A DNA stretch of 64,000 bases from Varroa destructor (Eukaryota > Arthropoda > Arachnida > Mesostigmata > Varroidae): positions 30,903,956 through 30,967,955 of the forward strand of contig NW_019211460.1 of assembly GCF_002443255.2 (NCBI RefSeq). Reading direction: 5' to 3'. How positions within the stretch are numbered: the first letter of the stretch is position 1; each line of letters opens with the position of its first letter. The position numbers and the translations under genes were made by a program. Below, one piece after another: positions 50,501-62,482 of this stretch. The notes beneath the pieces were generated by a model. The model made no database searches. It saw nothing but the letters and a program-made list of their open reading frames with translations, and had not been told where the DNA came from.

Positions 50501-53500
50501 ATAGGTAATGTTTATTTGTCGCTTTTGTTTTAGTTGATTTTTTGCTGAATCCCAACCTCGCCCTCTTTTTTTCATAGAAAAGTGATTTTTTTTAAACGGT
50601 TTAGCGGAAAGGCGAATTAAATACTTCTTTTTCTTTCTTTGTTTCTTAAATACTTTTCTGCATACTCACTATGTTACAGATGTACTCCAAAAGAGCGTCG
50701 CGACAAACTACACAACCTAATGAAAGATGGGATCGCTAGGTATAGGTCAGAGTTCTCTGATGAGCGGGTCACTTACAAAAATGGTGAGTTTGACTAATGG
50801 ATACTAATGGATAGTGCTTACTTGGAAAATATTTATATATAACATTTAATTTTGGAAGGTACACTGTGCAAGACATCTGCTACGCCTGAAAAGCACAAAA
50901 TGCTTTGTACGTTATTCAAACTATTCGTTTAAAAATGTTTGATTCTCCATGATCAATACAAAACATTTTTGGGTGTCAAGCATATCTTTACTTAGAGAAA
51001 AAATGTGTTAGGTTTACCGTTGCCAACTATGAAAACTTCTAAAATTAAATTCAATACTAAGGCACAAAAATACAGATTTTAAGAGTCTAAATAAACTAAT
51101 CGATGTGGTTTTCGCACCAGAAGGATTTTTTCCAGCGTGAGACAGTTTTCCCCATAAAAACCAACACAGTCGTATCGATTTTATGGAGGGTCGACGCAAA
51201 AAAAGTCGGTAGATGGCATCTTTGCCAATAATTCACAGACAGGGTTGCGTTATTTTAATTTGATTAAGCCTATTTCATCACACGTTTCATTAGTAATCAC
51301 TAGGTTCGTAACTCCCGTAAATGGGTCCATTGTTTTGAAACCCTTAAGTCTATATGACCAATTGTTTGTTAAATTCTGTTTTTGCAGGAGTACCTATGCC
51401 TGACTGGGTTGTACAGAAATTCAGAGCTGGCGAAGTGCCGTCAGAAGTCATTACGATGGCGACTACAGGCATCCATTTTCTGTTTGTCAAAGTTGAAGTG
51501 GTCAGCATGATTAGCTCGTACCAGGTACGCTTCCTGGAGCAACTAATTACACTCACACCGTTGACGTCCATTATTGTAGTCTTTATTTGAACGTGGGTAA
51601 CCATTGTCTGACTGAAAAACTTTTATATGTTGTAATCTTTAAATATATGCGACATGCTTTATAACAAGAAGTACCCAGTCAGTTTTTAGATAATTTCCTA
51701 TTCCCATACGAGAAAATTCGAACTGCCTGTTGTAACAGTTCGTTAAAGTTCGTCGATCAAAACTTGATTTTATTGCTGTTCGTATTGCCTACATTGTTAT
51801 TTTTAGGTGTCATTACTTCTCCGAAAATCGTTGTATAGGTTAGTATTTAAGGGTCATGCCAGTATGGTTCAAGAGTTGGACCGAAGCGGACATGATATGC
51901 AATTCCAGGATATCGAATTCACGACAGGTAATACATTTGTTAATGACTGTCCTTTTTAATCGATCGAATATTTCTAAATATTCAAGGTTATCGCTATGGC
52001 TATGTAGACATCTCATGGAGTGGACATAGTCTGGCAGATAAATTCGAGAGATTTTCTAAGCATACGAAATTCCTACGCTAAATTCAGCGTCGGCAATGAC
52101 CAACTGGTTGGAGCTAACGGTAGCTTTCCCATCGATACAAATGCATAACACTTACATTTGCCGAAGCATGAACGTTGCGTGCTCAATATGATCCGACCGC
52201 TACCTTAATTAAAAATCTAACAGCTATTTAGCTAACAAGGGTTACTAAATCTTCTAAAAAAAAGTGTAAAAAAAAGTCGGACAGCTGCTTTTGAAAAGAG
52301 TTAAAGGCAAGAAGCTTTATTGTCGTTGTTTTTAAGTCTTTCAACCATCTTCAATTATTATTATTCTTTCTTCGAAAAAAGTTCCTACGATAGATGCAAT
52401 TATTGGTCGAAAGAATGACCGCCAATTAGGTTATTTCTCCCAGAATATTTCCGTTGTAGAAAGCAACCTTAAAAGACAAAATCATCAGATTGCCAGGCGT
52501 TTCGGCGAAACAAGGAATTTTTAGCCAACTTAGCTGCCCATATTTAAGGCTGTCGTATGGGGACGTATCTGATCAAGACTCGTTCGTCGTTTTTGTCAGA
52601 TATACTTTGCCAAAAGTAGTGAAAACACGGAAAAAAGTTTAACGTTTGCATGAAGCAGCGAATTTTGAAAGTGATTGGATTATTCGGATTCAGGTGCCGC
52701 AGCCTTTATTTATTCTGCGGATCATTTTTAAAACAAAGGTGGCAGTAATGGTAGAGCTGTCACTGACATGTTAACTCATGCTTCTATTTAGGAGAAGTTG
52801 GCTTATCGGAAATTCCCGACTTGAGCGCGGATCAACGCCGTACCATTTTAATTAATTGTATTCAACCAAAAGTTCATTGTGCTGACCTTGTAAAACTTCC
52901 TGCGGGGAAATTGCTGATGTATGCACTTGAATATTTGGTAAGTATCGTGGGCATGAAATACGCATGCGATAAGGATTCTTTTTCAATCCGTCGTTTCATA
53001 AATGACGGTAAATTGTACTAACGATATGAAAATCTACCCATCGTAGCAATTGCTACTTCAGAGACTTTTCCCGTAAACGGACCTTTGTAGTAACCTCAAT
53101 TGTCAGACTTGTTGTGGCTTGATTAGAGTACAATCGTTGACACCTATTATGCGATACATGATCCCCCAATATATGTGAACTCTAGTTATTATTCCATAGT
53201 TTGCCTAATTTTCCATTGGCAGGTTCTTAATACGATGATCGAATGGGAGTTTGCTTTGTCATTACTTGTGATGCACGTGGCGGTACAGGCGACAGCGGCA
53301 CGAACGATGACCGAACGTGTAAATTATTTGTTAGGAATATACGTGAACTCTAAACAGGTATGCCAGATATATAAGTAGTCCGTGTGTGCAATCTATTTGA
53401 AATATTTGCACAAACTCATAGCCATACAGAAGAGGGAAAAGCGATTTACATTGCCAATAGCGGTCATCTAAGATGGCAGAATTTATCTACCCACGTCTCT

Positions 53501-54577
53501 AATCTCGGATTAGATATATACCGGATTAGGATATACTGAGTATAATATATATATATATATATATATAATGTTGAACTAAATGATTTAACTTTGATTTAGG
53601 TACAAGGTTTTTCTAGTTTCTATAAGAAACCGACATCCGGGCAACGCCTTGATCTCGATCTTATCTACAAGACAAATCAGTACACAGGATGTTTGGATAC
53701 AATCCACGCGCTAAATCAAGTGCTTGGCGCCCACAAGATTAATTTTAAATTTCATTTGGTGAGTAACGCGCTGTATATAACTACTTTGTGCTCACTCTCG
53801 TATAAAGATATCTGACTCGGCGTGACTAAGCTCAATTTAACGGACAATACAACGGCAACTGTTCAAGAGCCACAACATTGCTACGGCTAATTGGTTCGAT
53901 TGCGGTTGTATAATTGGTTTCGGCTAATCAGTATTATTGTGGGCCGAAAGCGTCCTATAGCTAACTGGCATAAAAACTTACCGATATGCGGTGAACAAAT
54001 TCATTTTTTAGGGCAAAGCAAAATAGACATAAATGCTACTCTCTCATACGAGTAGTTTTTGGGTGCAGATGGCGGGAATAACAGACTTCGTACACCAACT
54101 AAATTAAAGGTTAAGCAGTATGTAAAAATCACACCATTAATTTTCTGAAGCCTAAATCAAAAATGATAACTCGACACCAGCAGTTTATTCATTACATCGC
54201 ATCGACAGCATATTTGAGTTGCGGATTATTTCGTTGTAATCGCTAATTTCTCCCGGAATGGGTCCTGCATCTAGTGGGTGGCAAAATTTTCGTGGAAACC
54301 TTTTTCAAAGGGTAAATCAGATCAAAATATCTTAATATACTTGCATACGAGCGACAAGAACGTTTGTTGTATTATTGTACGCATTTCGCTCACAATCTTG
54401 CAGGTAATGAATGGTGTGTTTCTGCACAATTTCTACAAGGACCTTAAGGGGAGACCTCAGCCGCACCGATATCTTGCTAACCATCTACAACCAAATTCCC
54501 GGTTGCACCTGAAATTTGAGGAACTATGGTCACAAGTGTTTCAGCGCCTTTTCTCTGAATCAAGAGACCAGAGATAA
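47534..54577 (+). CDS. ASTE1: Asteroid/ASTE1-family protein with XPG/FEN1 nuclease fold, 14 exons, complete
   Basis: Member of the asteroid family, related to the structure-specific nucleases FEN1 and XPG; Drosophila asteroid was linked to EGF-receptor signalling. Exons: 47534-47625, 47883-47972, 48376-48511, 48714-48797, 49258-49444, 49863-49978, 50303-50448, 50680-50783, 51388-51524, 51807-51927, 52792-52937, 53223-53357, 53600-53758, 54404-54577; 608 residues (human about 680). The N-terminal nuclease block starts MGVKNLRGLIE. It keeps acidic residues at every expected site: VVIDG (Asp30), VVMLDG (Asp78), FEADEH (Glu141, Asp143), SDDSDFF (Asp161, Asp163) and VGNDF (Asp231). The distal half matches family landmarks PDWVVQKFRAGEVP and GQRLDLDLIYK. 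Exon 2 uses the donor TG|GTTGGT rather than the nearby GTAGAT because only that keeps frame and length. An acceptor-like TTTCTAG lies just before the start, so a 5' UTR intron is likely. Whether it cuts DNA is unknown. Confidence 0.93.
53545..53567. repeat. (AT)n microsatellite in asteroid intron 12
   Basis: Short AT dinucleotide run about 30 bases upstream of the acceptor of exon 13. Confidence 0.9.
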
Positions 54578-54908
54578 TGTAATGAGAATGTTGATTTGAT
54601 TTTCACCGCAAACCGATCCCTAAAAGTCTCTCTATCAATTATGGTTTGTTTTTAGAAACAAAGATTCTGTTTTGTAAAATTATATATTTAAATTAAATAT
54701 CCATGTGGCTCTAAAGTACAGGAATTATGTTTACTAATAGGATTACCCATATATACCGCTAAAACAGTGCAGAAACCCACACGAAGAAAGAATTATAGAA
54801 CATTCTATAAGTTAGAGTTGAATTTAATCTATCAAACTGGGCAAGGTACGTTGTCTGCAACAACATATTCGGAGGTAGAATGTAAGGGAGCCCATCTCAA
54901 ATTCTCTC

Positions 54909-54914
54909 AATAAA
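54909..54914 (+). promoter_or_regulatory. Candidate poly(A) signal of the asteroid gene
   Basis: AATAAA about 330 bases past the stop codon, before the convergent CLCC1-like gene. Confidence 0.4.
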
Positions 54915-55994
54915 ATCATTTCGTAATTTTTTCTAATGGCAGTCTATTTGTTAAAGTTGTCACTACGTAAGAATAAACAATAATTTGTCATGTAGTCATT
55001 ATCGAGAAAAACTATAGTCCATTTTTGATTTGAAGATTCATATGAACTTCGACTCATACGAAGGTTCTTGTCTGTTCATCTGTATATGATTTAAAAGTAA
55101 AGAGACGTCAACGAAAGGCGATAAAGGTAATATGAAAAAATTGTGGTACCATTAAGAATGTTTAAACAGGGTCTATGTTGAATAAAACTATTTCATGTTT
55201 GACCCACAAGCATCAGGCCACGCATTTATCGTATTGTAGGTGTTGCAAATTCGAATTTCTTTTGGTGCTGTTTTCTAGGAAAAGCAGCATGACATTTTGA
55301 CCCGTCATTGAAAAACGACATTACCGAAAGGAAGGAAACAAACATCAAAAACGAACACTTGATTTAAATGTAATAGTCTTCCGGCCGTGTTAGACATAGC
55401 AGTAGAGTAAGTACTACGATGTGTTCGCTTGAGAATTAGCTGAATCAGTCGAACATAACAGGCTTCAAAGTATTAAATTCAACACTGGTACTTTATTTTC
55501 ATTAAAGACCTAACGCATAGAACATGTGTAAATGTTGCGCACTTACATACAAGGCCGTTCATATAACCGATATACAAAATAGCGGTTTCAAGTACGTTGG
55601 GTCAAGTTTAAAAATAACTAGATCACAAGCTAAACAGGCTTATTATTCCTAAGAAAGCTAGGTGAAGTCTCTAAAAAAATGTTAATAAATCTATTCACAA
55701 GCCTTGCGAAAACGTCGTATCTACAACAAAACTAAAAAAAGTATCCTTCAGATTTAAAAAAACATTGATGTAATAGAGCTTTACATAACCATTAAGATAC
55801 AACAAGTTCAGCCACAGGGGCGCAGCAATTTCTCATGCGTACGGAATAAGGAAGAGCTAATGAAGCATATGCATGGCCTAAAATCAAATACGCTTACAAA
55901 TTCCTTTTTGCTTCTGCATCGAGCAAACGTAAGAATTTTTTTAGTACTATCGGGTTACGTATAGTCGCCTCTAATAATGGAAAATTTAATAGAA
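54915..55994. other. Intergenic between convergent genes
   Basis: AT-rich; no open frame or RNA gene recognised. It separates the 3' ends of the asteroid gene and the CLCC1-like gene. Confidence 0.55.
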
Positions 55995-56000
55995 TTTATT
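55995..56000 (-). promoter_or_regulatory. Candidate poly(A) signal of the CLCC1-like gene
   Basis: AATAAA on the minus strand about 250 bases past the stop codon at 56249-56251. Confidence 0.4.
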
Positions 56001-56248
56001 AAAATTCTTGATAAAATTATAAAAAATTATAAAAAAATTAAACGAAAAAATATTAAAAAACCTGAATATTTGTATGGACAATTTACGATGTACAGTCAAG
56101 TTTTATGTACGGCATGACAAGGAGAGTGCGACTATGATATATAATTGAAATACATTACTCTGCCTCAGTAGTAGCTAGCTATGTATCTTAAATAAACAGA
56201 AGGGTCTATAGCACAAAATGAAAATTATACAAACGACAGTGGGTATCC

Positions 56249-59200
56249 TCAAGAATCGTTATCATCGTTCGCTGTATCGTATTGGTCTTCATCGTCGTGT
56301 TTGCTAGGACTGCAATCACTTCTAGCTCTGTTCACTGGAAGTCGTTGAGAGGGACGTACACGGTCCTGCCGTGCTCTTTTAAGAACAGTGGTATCTGAGG
56401 GCGGTGGCATCTCAATAAGCCGCAAAGTGGCAGGCATTGAAGACAACCTAATGTATTAAAAATTAGAGCAATCAGAACATATTGATATATTCTGTAGTGA
56501 GATGCTTCGCTAAATACAATGCAAGAGCTATTCGAAGCATTCCAGCACAAGAAGTATCCAATCCACACAGATTCAAAAATTCGGTCAAATAATGCACTGC
56601 AAAATCTGAACAACAAACAGTCATACAGTTTTATCGTCATTAAATAAAAGGTTTGTGTTCTAAATCGCATTTTTGATTTGTTATTAGTTTTTTTTTTTCT
56701 CAATATGTTCAATATTTGAATAAAGCTTATAGTTTCCTGTAGTTTTCACGATGTACTTGTACTACCTGTACTGTTGTAACGTGTTTCGCGAAAGCTGCGC
56801 TGCATGTAAATCTTTCACATATTGCGAACGCATTCTCGACTCCGGAAAACCTCCTCTGCTTTCATCTAGATCGAATTGTTCTGACATCTCATGGATATAA
56901 TTTCCTCGCTGCATTACTATCGGCTCAAAATGCTGCGTTCCTCTCTTTCCAGAGGCTTCCATCCGTAACCCAAAAAAAGACAGTGACATCCCTGATGCCT
57001 ACATAAAACACCATAGTAAGAAGATTAACAGCTAGCTAGAATTTTAGGATAACAATGTAGGGACTACTATCTTTAGTATGTGAATGTGCTATTTTTGCAT
57101 TTAGTCTTATTTTGCAATAATTGTGGTTAACGGCTAGGACGTAATTTACCTTAAAAGCTAAAATTACAAGTACTCCAAACAGTAATATAAAGGCTGGCAC
57201 GACGCTAAACCAAGATTGTTGATCGGCAAATTCTCTAATTGCCACACCCAGCCCTGAGAACAGATTTGCAATGCCCAACGAGATAGCCTTTGATGAGTAT
57301 TCAGAGACCATACGAAGCAAGACCTATGAAAACAAACATGCATATAACATCAAAGAAACGTTTTAATACCAAATTTAAAGATAGGAACCGCTTAACATAC
57401 TAAGTATGTTTGCTTGTGCATAACCATCATTGGAATATGAAGCAGCTTTATATATATACATTTAATAGAGCCCGACATTTTTATGCAAAAATTATAATAA
57501 TTATCAAAATGGCTAGTCTGGTATTTACCTCTATGGGCGAATATTCCATGTGGGCGGGCGTAAATTGCCTACGCATATACTCCTGACACTCTTTTGAGTC
57601 CGAGCTGACATACCTCGACGGATTGTACCATGCCCTACCGTCCTCACAAGGGCTTTTTTGATTCAGTAGGTAGAGGTCAGCCTCGGAATGCCTTAGCAGG
57701 TTCTGCCAGTACCAGAAGTAGGATAACCAGAAGAGGAAGAACAAACTGTAACCATAGGTGACGACTCGAGAGCGCGAGATCAATATAATCACAATAAAGA
57801 GGACTCCAAGCAGTAGAATTGTAACGCGTATTACAACGAGAAGATTCACTTCCGATAAGAGACCACTGGAAATCAAAAAATGTTAGAAAATAAGCACCGG
57901 GGTGACATATCTACAATTCACTAAAATTCATATAACAAGCATTTAAGCATGCTTATGCACAGAGCTTTCAACGCACATAACACTTAGCCAGAACAGCTGA
58001 ACCTTCGATGGTCTTTCCCGGTAGTCAAAGAAGACCTCAGCATTGGTCACGATATCATTCATTTTTATACTGATCCGACTTGCAGATCGAGCGTCCAGTT
58101 TATTGAGCAATATGCGAAGCTCTTCAATATCCTCCGTGCTAAACGCGAGCTCCAACCGTCCGGGAGTATCTATATATTCAGATAAGAGAAACATTCAGTA
58201 GGTTGCTAAAGAACTAGAATGTGCTAAATGTTGTAAGGTGACGTTTTAAACTCCTACTATTACAGGTAGTTTTTTCTGAATATTTCCTACTTACTTCACA
58301 GATTTGTTCTACTGCTAAATATTGTAGTGTACTGATGGCTTCGGAATCGATTTTAATAACAGCATTTAATTACACGCTTACTTTTAGAGTTTGTTTTTAG
58401 AAGTTTCGTTAACTGATAATTCAATTCAAAGGAAAATTCTACGACAGATATTTAGTTGGTAGATAGAACTTATCATTGGCACTGGCCTAATGAGGTCAAT
58501 GTGATCAAACACCTGATTTCAAAATAATCCTGCTAACATTAACCTTTTTGATCAAGGTAGCCACCCTCGAGGCGTGTCATTATATTCTTCACCCATTTGC
58601 GAAGGTACACCATATCAGTGGAGAGCTTTCCGTTATTTGTTGCATCTGCCAGCATCTGATATCGTAACAGCTGTGCCTCGCATTTTGACAACGACTGTTC
58701 GCACGTCCCCAACAACTTACTGCACTTTTTACTTCCTGAAGTTAAGTGGTCGCGAATAAATAACATTTGGGATCACATTTTAATTAGGAGGAGTGGGTGC
58801 ACTACGTAATGTCTAGCACTAACGTTTCGAATCTTGCGTTCAGTTCTTAGACTACTACACCCAGCAAGAAACAAAGTGTGTTCACGGCCGGACGTCGTGT
58901 AAGTACATACACATATACATACGGAGATGATATGCAAGCTAACTCATATTTTAAAACAGACACGTGTTACGTTACATTATCGGAGGAATAATCGTTATAT
59001 GAATCAATGATAAGTGAAATACCTCTGAGGTATCTATACGTATCTATATGTAACAAGACCAGTGAATTTTAATCCGCATGCTATTAGAAGTGTTCCCGAA
59101 AGCAGAACATAAGAGCCCCGTATTTTGCGTGTATAACGTGCTACAAAAAAATTAAAGCATGATACGGTACGCAATTCGGCGTGGCTGACGAACACATGAA

Positions 59201-59567
59201 CAGTCTATAGACAACAATTATAGCAGATGCAGTTGGATCGAATTCATATGTCCACTCTTTTTTATTAAACATTCTGTCGTCTCATTAAAGGAATAAATAG
59301 CGAATTCAGAAGTTTATGTAAAATACCTGAGTCAAGAATCGCATGCCTATCTGGCGTGAGTTCATCCGCTTGTTCATGTTGCCTTGCTTCCTCCGTACGA
59401 ATCTCATCGATCGCTGTGTTCTCGAATCGACTGCTCGGCTCTATCCAGTCTTTTCGTTCGGCTAAGAGAGAGTTTTTAATTGATAGCTGCCCGACGCAGA
59501 TGTTCACGGCAGAGATAATCAGAAGGAAAGCTCGACCAGGATCCCACATCAAGAAAACGGGCCTCAT
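56249..59567 (-). CDS. CLCC1: Chloride channel CLIC-like protein 1 (ER membrane), 7 exons, complete
   Basis: CLCC1 is an ER membrane protein described as an anion channel and linked to ER ion and lipid balance. Minus-strand exons: 59327-59567, 58544-58735, 57977-58169, 57529-57865, 57150-57323, 56766-56998, 56249-56447; 522 residues, against about 550 in human. Seen: a signal peptide (AFLLIISAVNICVG, about 13-27); KDWIEPSSRF, matching the family's DDWIDP start of the mature chain; a Cys-rich luminal helix region with KCEAQLLRYQ; two membrane spans in exon 4 (about 217-238 and 247-267); a Cys-bearing loop (SPCEDGRAWYNPSRY, ECQEYM) as in CLCC1; a third span in exon 5 (FILLFGVLVILAF); and a long charged tail with an acidic end. 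The exon 3 donor AT|GTGCGT was chosen because it alone fits phase and the next membrane span. It faces the asteroid gene tail to tail. Confidence 0.88.
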
Positions 59568-62027
59568 TTTAGTCTAGCACGAAGACTTCGTTCTCTGGGA
59601 CGAGCAACCAAATAAACATAAGATTGAAATAGAACGCATATATGAAATATTATTGCTGTTCATAATTATTAGTGCATGAGACCGCTTTTCTATTGTCATA
59701 TAAAAATATGCGGAGTTTTGAATACGTAAGGCAAGATCATAATAACGGTAAGACTAAATTCACGGCCATTACATAAATGGTAAAAAGCGTAATAAACTTT
59801 TTGGCTTTGCTAGGCCCAAAAAAACTATTGATCTAGATTTGGTTAAAATTACGTATCTTTATGAATCTCTCTGTCCTAAACTCACATCGAACAAGGTAAG
59901 AAACAAAAATGTCGTCCTTATTGAGTAGCAGAAAACGCTACGAAGTATACGCTCAAATAAGACAATACAAGCTATACTAAAATTTATTATAACGAGCGAC
60001 CGCGAACTTAGTAGCCAGATTCTATTACTAAGCAACAGATGAGTTCACTTAATTCACTTGTTTTCTAATTTCTCAAACATTTATGGCATATTATGTATTG
60101 CCGCTAAACCTGTGACCAAACTATCGTCTAATAATAAAAAATAGAGTAGTTTTCACCCCACCCCCCTTCCCCTCCCTCTTTACGTTCCATATTCAATTGA
60201 TTTTCTACATCAGATATTGGCTTCTGCATTTTTCCATGCTATGCACTAAGAAATGCCATGCTTAACTTCTCACAGTATCAATTCTGGATAATTTCCGTTC
60301 TCTGTATGATGAAAGACTCGGTAGATTATCAGGAACCTACCCGACAGAGGTGTGTGACTGACCGAATATATGAGTATTTGCCACGCACCGAACACACTTC
60401 ATTCTCCGGCCTATTCTCCGTCAAACTGTTACCTGTAACCGCTATCTAACCCGAAAGTCATTAAAGCACTCTATCAACACCAGTATGACAAAAATTCAGT
60501 GGCATTTAAATTTTCACAGGCAAGCTACACTGCACCAATGTACATTTTCACCGAATGACCCTGTGTGTGTATTAAGTAAATAAGCTTTCTGGGGTACTAT
60601 CAAAAAACCATCATAGCTCACCAACTTTAACCAGACAGCTATAACACACGTTCTCGTGTGTAAGCATAACAATAGCCCAACCGTCAAGTATTTTACGTAA
60701 GTTCACTAAACGCAGTCGTGCAGTTTTGTCAATATTCGAATAACGTGTACCTTGGGCGAATCAAACATTTAACTAGGTCGAGCTCGTGATTGTTTACCAA
60801 CAACCGCCTTTACGCGAAGTGGCCAAATCGTCTGCTGCGGATGGCGCGGAAACACTGTCCTTAAAGCAGGCTGCATACATACAGGTGGCGAACTACTACT
60901 GATGAACCAATGGAACTAGTTTACCCTTTTATTTATGAGTTAGAAATGCGTTCGTCGCCTTCATAAATTTCATTGAACGGCACTCATTTATACTGGATGG
61001 CAATAAACAACATCTGGACAAACGCAGAGCCACGGAACTACAATGCCTTAATGTCATAACTAATGTCTAAGCCTAACTGTCATCAGTTTAACGCTATGAG
61101 GCTAGAAATGTTTAAATAAACTTTGAAGACGTTTTGTTCCAGCTAAGTTCATCTCAGTTTTATGCCGTCTAGGAAGCTCTCTATTGTACGTTAGTAGCAA
61201 AACAGTTGCAATTAGTTCTCAGATCAAATGCCGACGGCGCCATTTAGTAGCGCACAATGAGATAGTTAATTGTGCAGCAGCTTTTTCGTGACTTTGTCGC
61301 AGTTTGCTAATAAACACATAAGTTTTTTTTTTTATATGGAACAGGTTTGGGAAAAAATGGCCGACATTTTACGACCTTCAATAGGTATCATTTTGGAATC
61401 AAACGTTTCATAAATGCCATGTAAGATAAGATTGGCTTCAAATACGCGTACGAGTGAAGTCTTTGTATGTATAATAAAGAAGAGTCCATAATACCATTAA
61501 GTGAAGACTCGACTTAGTAAAGAATGAAGCTAGGAATGATAACATGCGCTGATAGCCATGGATCCAAGCAGAATTGGGTCCCACCATTAAGGGAAGGTTC
61601 CATTGTGCTCTGGGTTAATAACTACCAACTTGATTAAGTGGAGGCAATTCGTTAATGAAGGGTAGAGATTCGCTCTAAAGAAAGAATTGAAAAACGAATA
61701 TGTAAAAAAACAATAAGTAACTTAGGGCTGGCTATTTCACCGTAGCCATTTATCGAAAGCTAGAAAAACGGTTATATGTCTATATTTCACCATAATCTTT
61801 TTTAAAGCTCCAACTATATGTCAATGCTGAGATATATAAATCATAAGGATTTTCTAATTTTGTTAGTTAATCAATAAAGATATTTTAATCAAACTGAGAT
61901 GCTGGTAGCAGATTAGGTGGCTTCGTAAAACCGACGCTCTAGCCAAAATAGCCTAATGTTCCACCTTCGATCGCCTCTAATTTATCGGATCACAACCACA
62001 TGAAACTGTGACCTTCCATACATAGCC
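59568..62027. other. Intergenic upstream of the CLCC1-like gene
   Basis: Should contain the CLCC1-like promoter. It holds a C/T-rich tract at about 60154-60184. No gene seen. Confidence 0.5.
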
Positions 62028-62482
62028 ATGCACGTTGTCATCATGACACCTATAAACCGGCGTGAACAATATGGCGAAATGATCAGAGTCGGGAGGAGTT
62101 GTTCGAACGGCTGGTTAATTGGGAGTCACCGTTTTGTGGGATTCGAAAAGAGGATATTTAAGCAGTGGAATGAGTATAAAATGCTCAGGAAAACGGAGGA
62201 GTGGCCCGTGTTCGACTGGGATATCAATACCTGGCAAACGTACAAGAAAAAATTGTGCGAGCATTTTCCGGAGGAGGCCAGCTTACCACAACAGTTCTTC
62301 AGTCGCGATAAGACGCTCAGTGAGTTTACTAATGCCTAGCAATCTCTGTTAGATGAGCAGGTTGTAAAATTTTGGTGTATTCTTATATAGCATTAGAAAA
62401 AGCACCTTTTGCTAACTTTTTTGCCGCACCGAACATAACCTATGCTGAGTTAGTCCCTGCGCTGAGAGACTATATTCTATAG
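62028..62482 (+). CDS. Coding-like fragment: small spliced gene or decayed gag-like ORF
   Basis: A 103-codon frame at 62028-62339 contains EEWPVFDWDINTWQTYKKKL and LCEHFPEEASLPQQFFSRD. It stops at TAG, but coding-like sequence resumes at 62391 with APFANFFAAPNITYAELVPA and ends at 62482. Two readings fit. One is a 71-base intron: the consensus donor CTCA|GTGAGT at 62320 and the acceptor CTTATATAG at 62390 join in phase 1 and bypass the stops. The other is a degenerate retrotransposon gag-like region with a nonsense codon and a frameshift. The 71-base intron would be far shorter than the others here (200 bases or more). No LTR, protease or polymerase was found. Product not recognised. Confidence 0.35.

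Noticed and set aside
56332..56712. 126-codon minus frame with hydrophobic runs
   Set aside because: Overlaps CLCC1-like exon 7 in another frame and runs through intron 6; family alignment and phase support exon 7 as listed.
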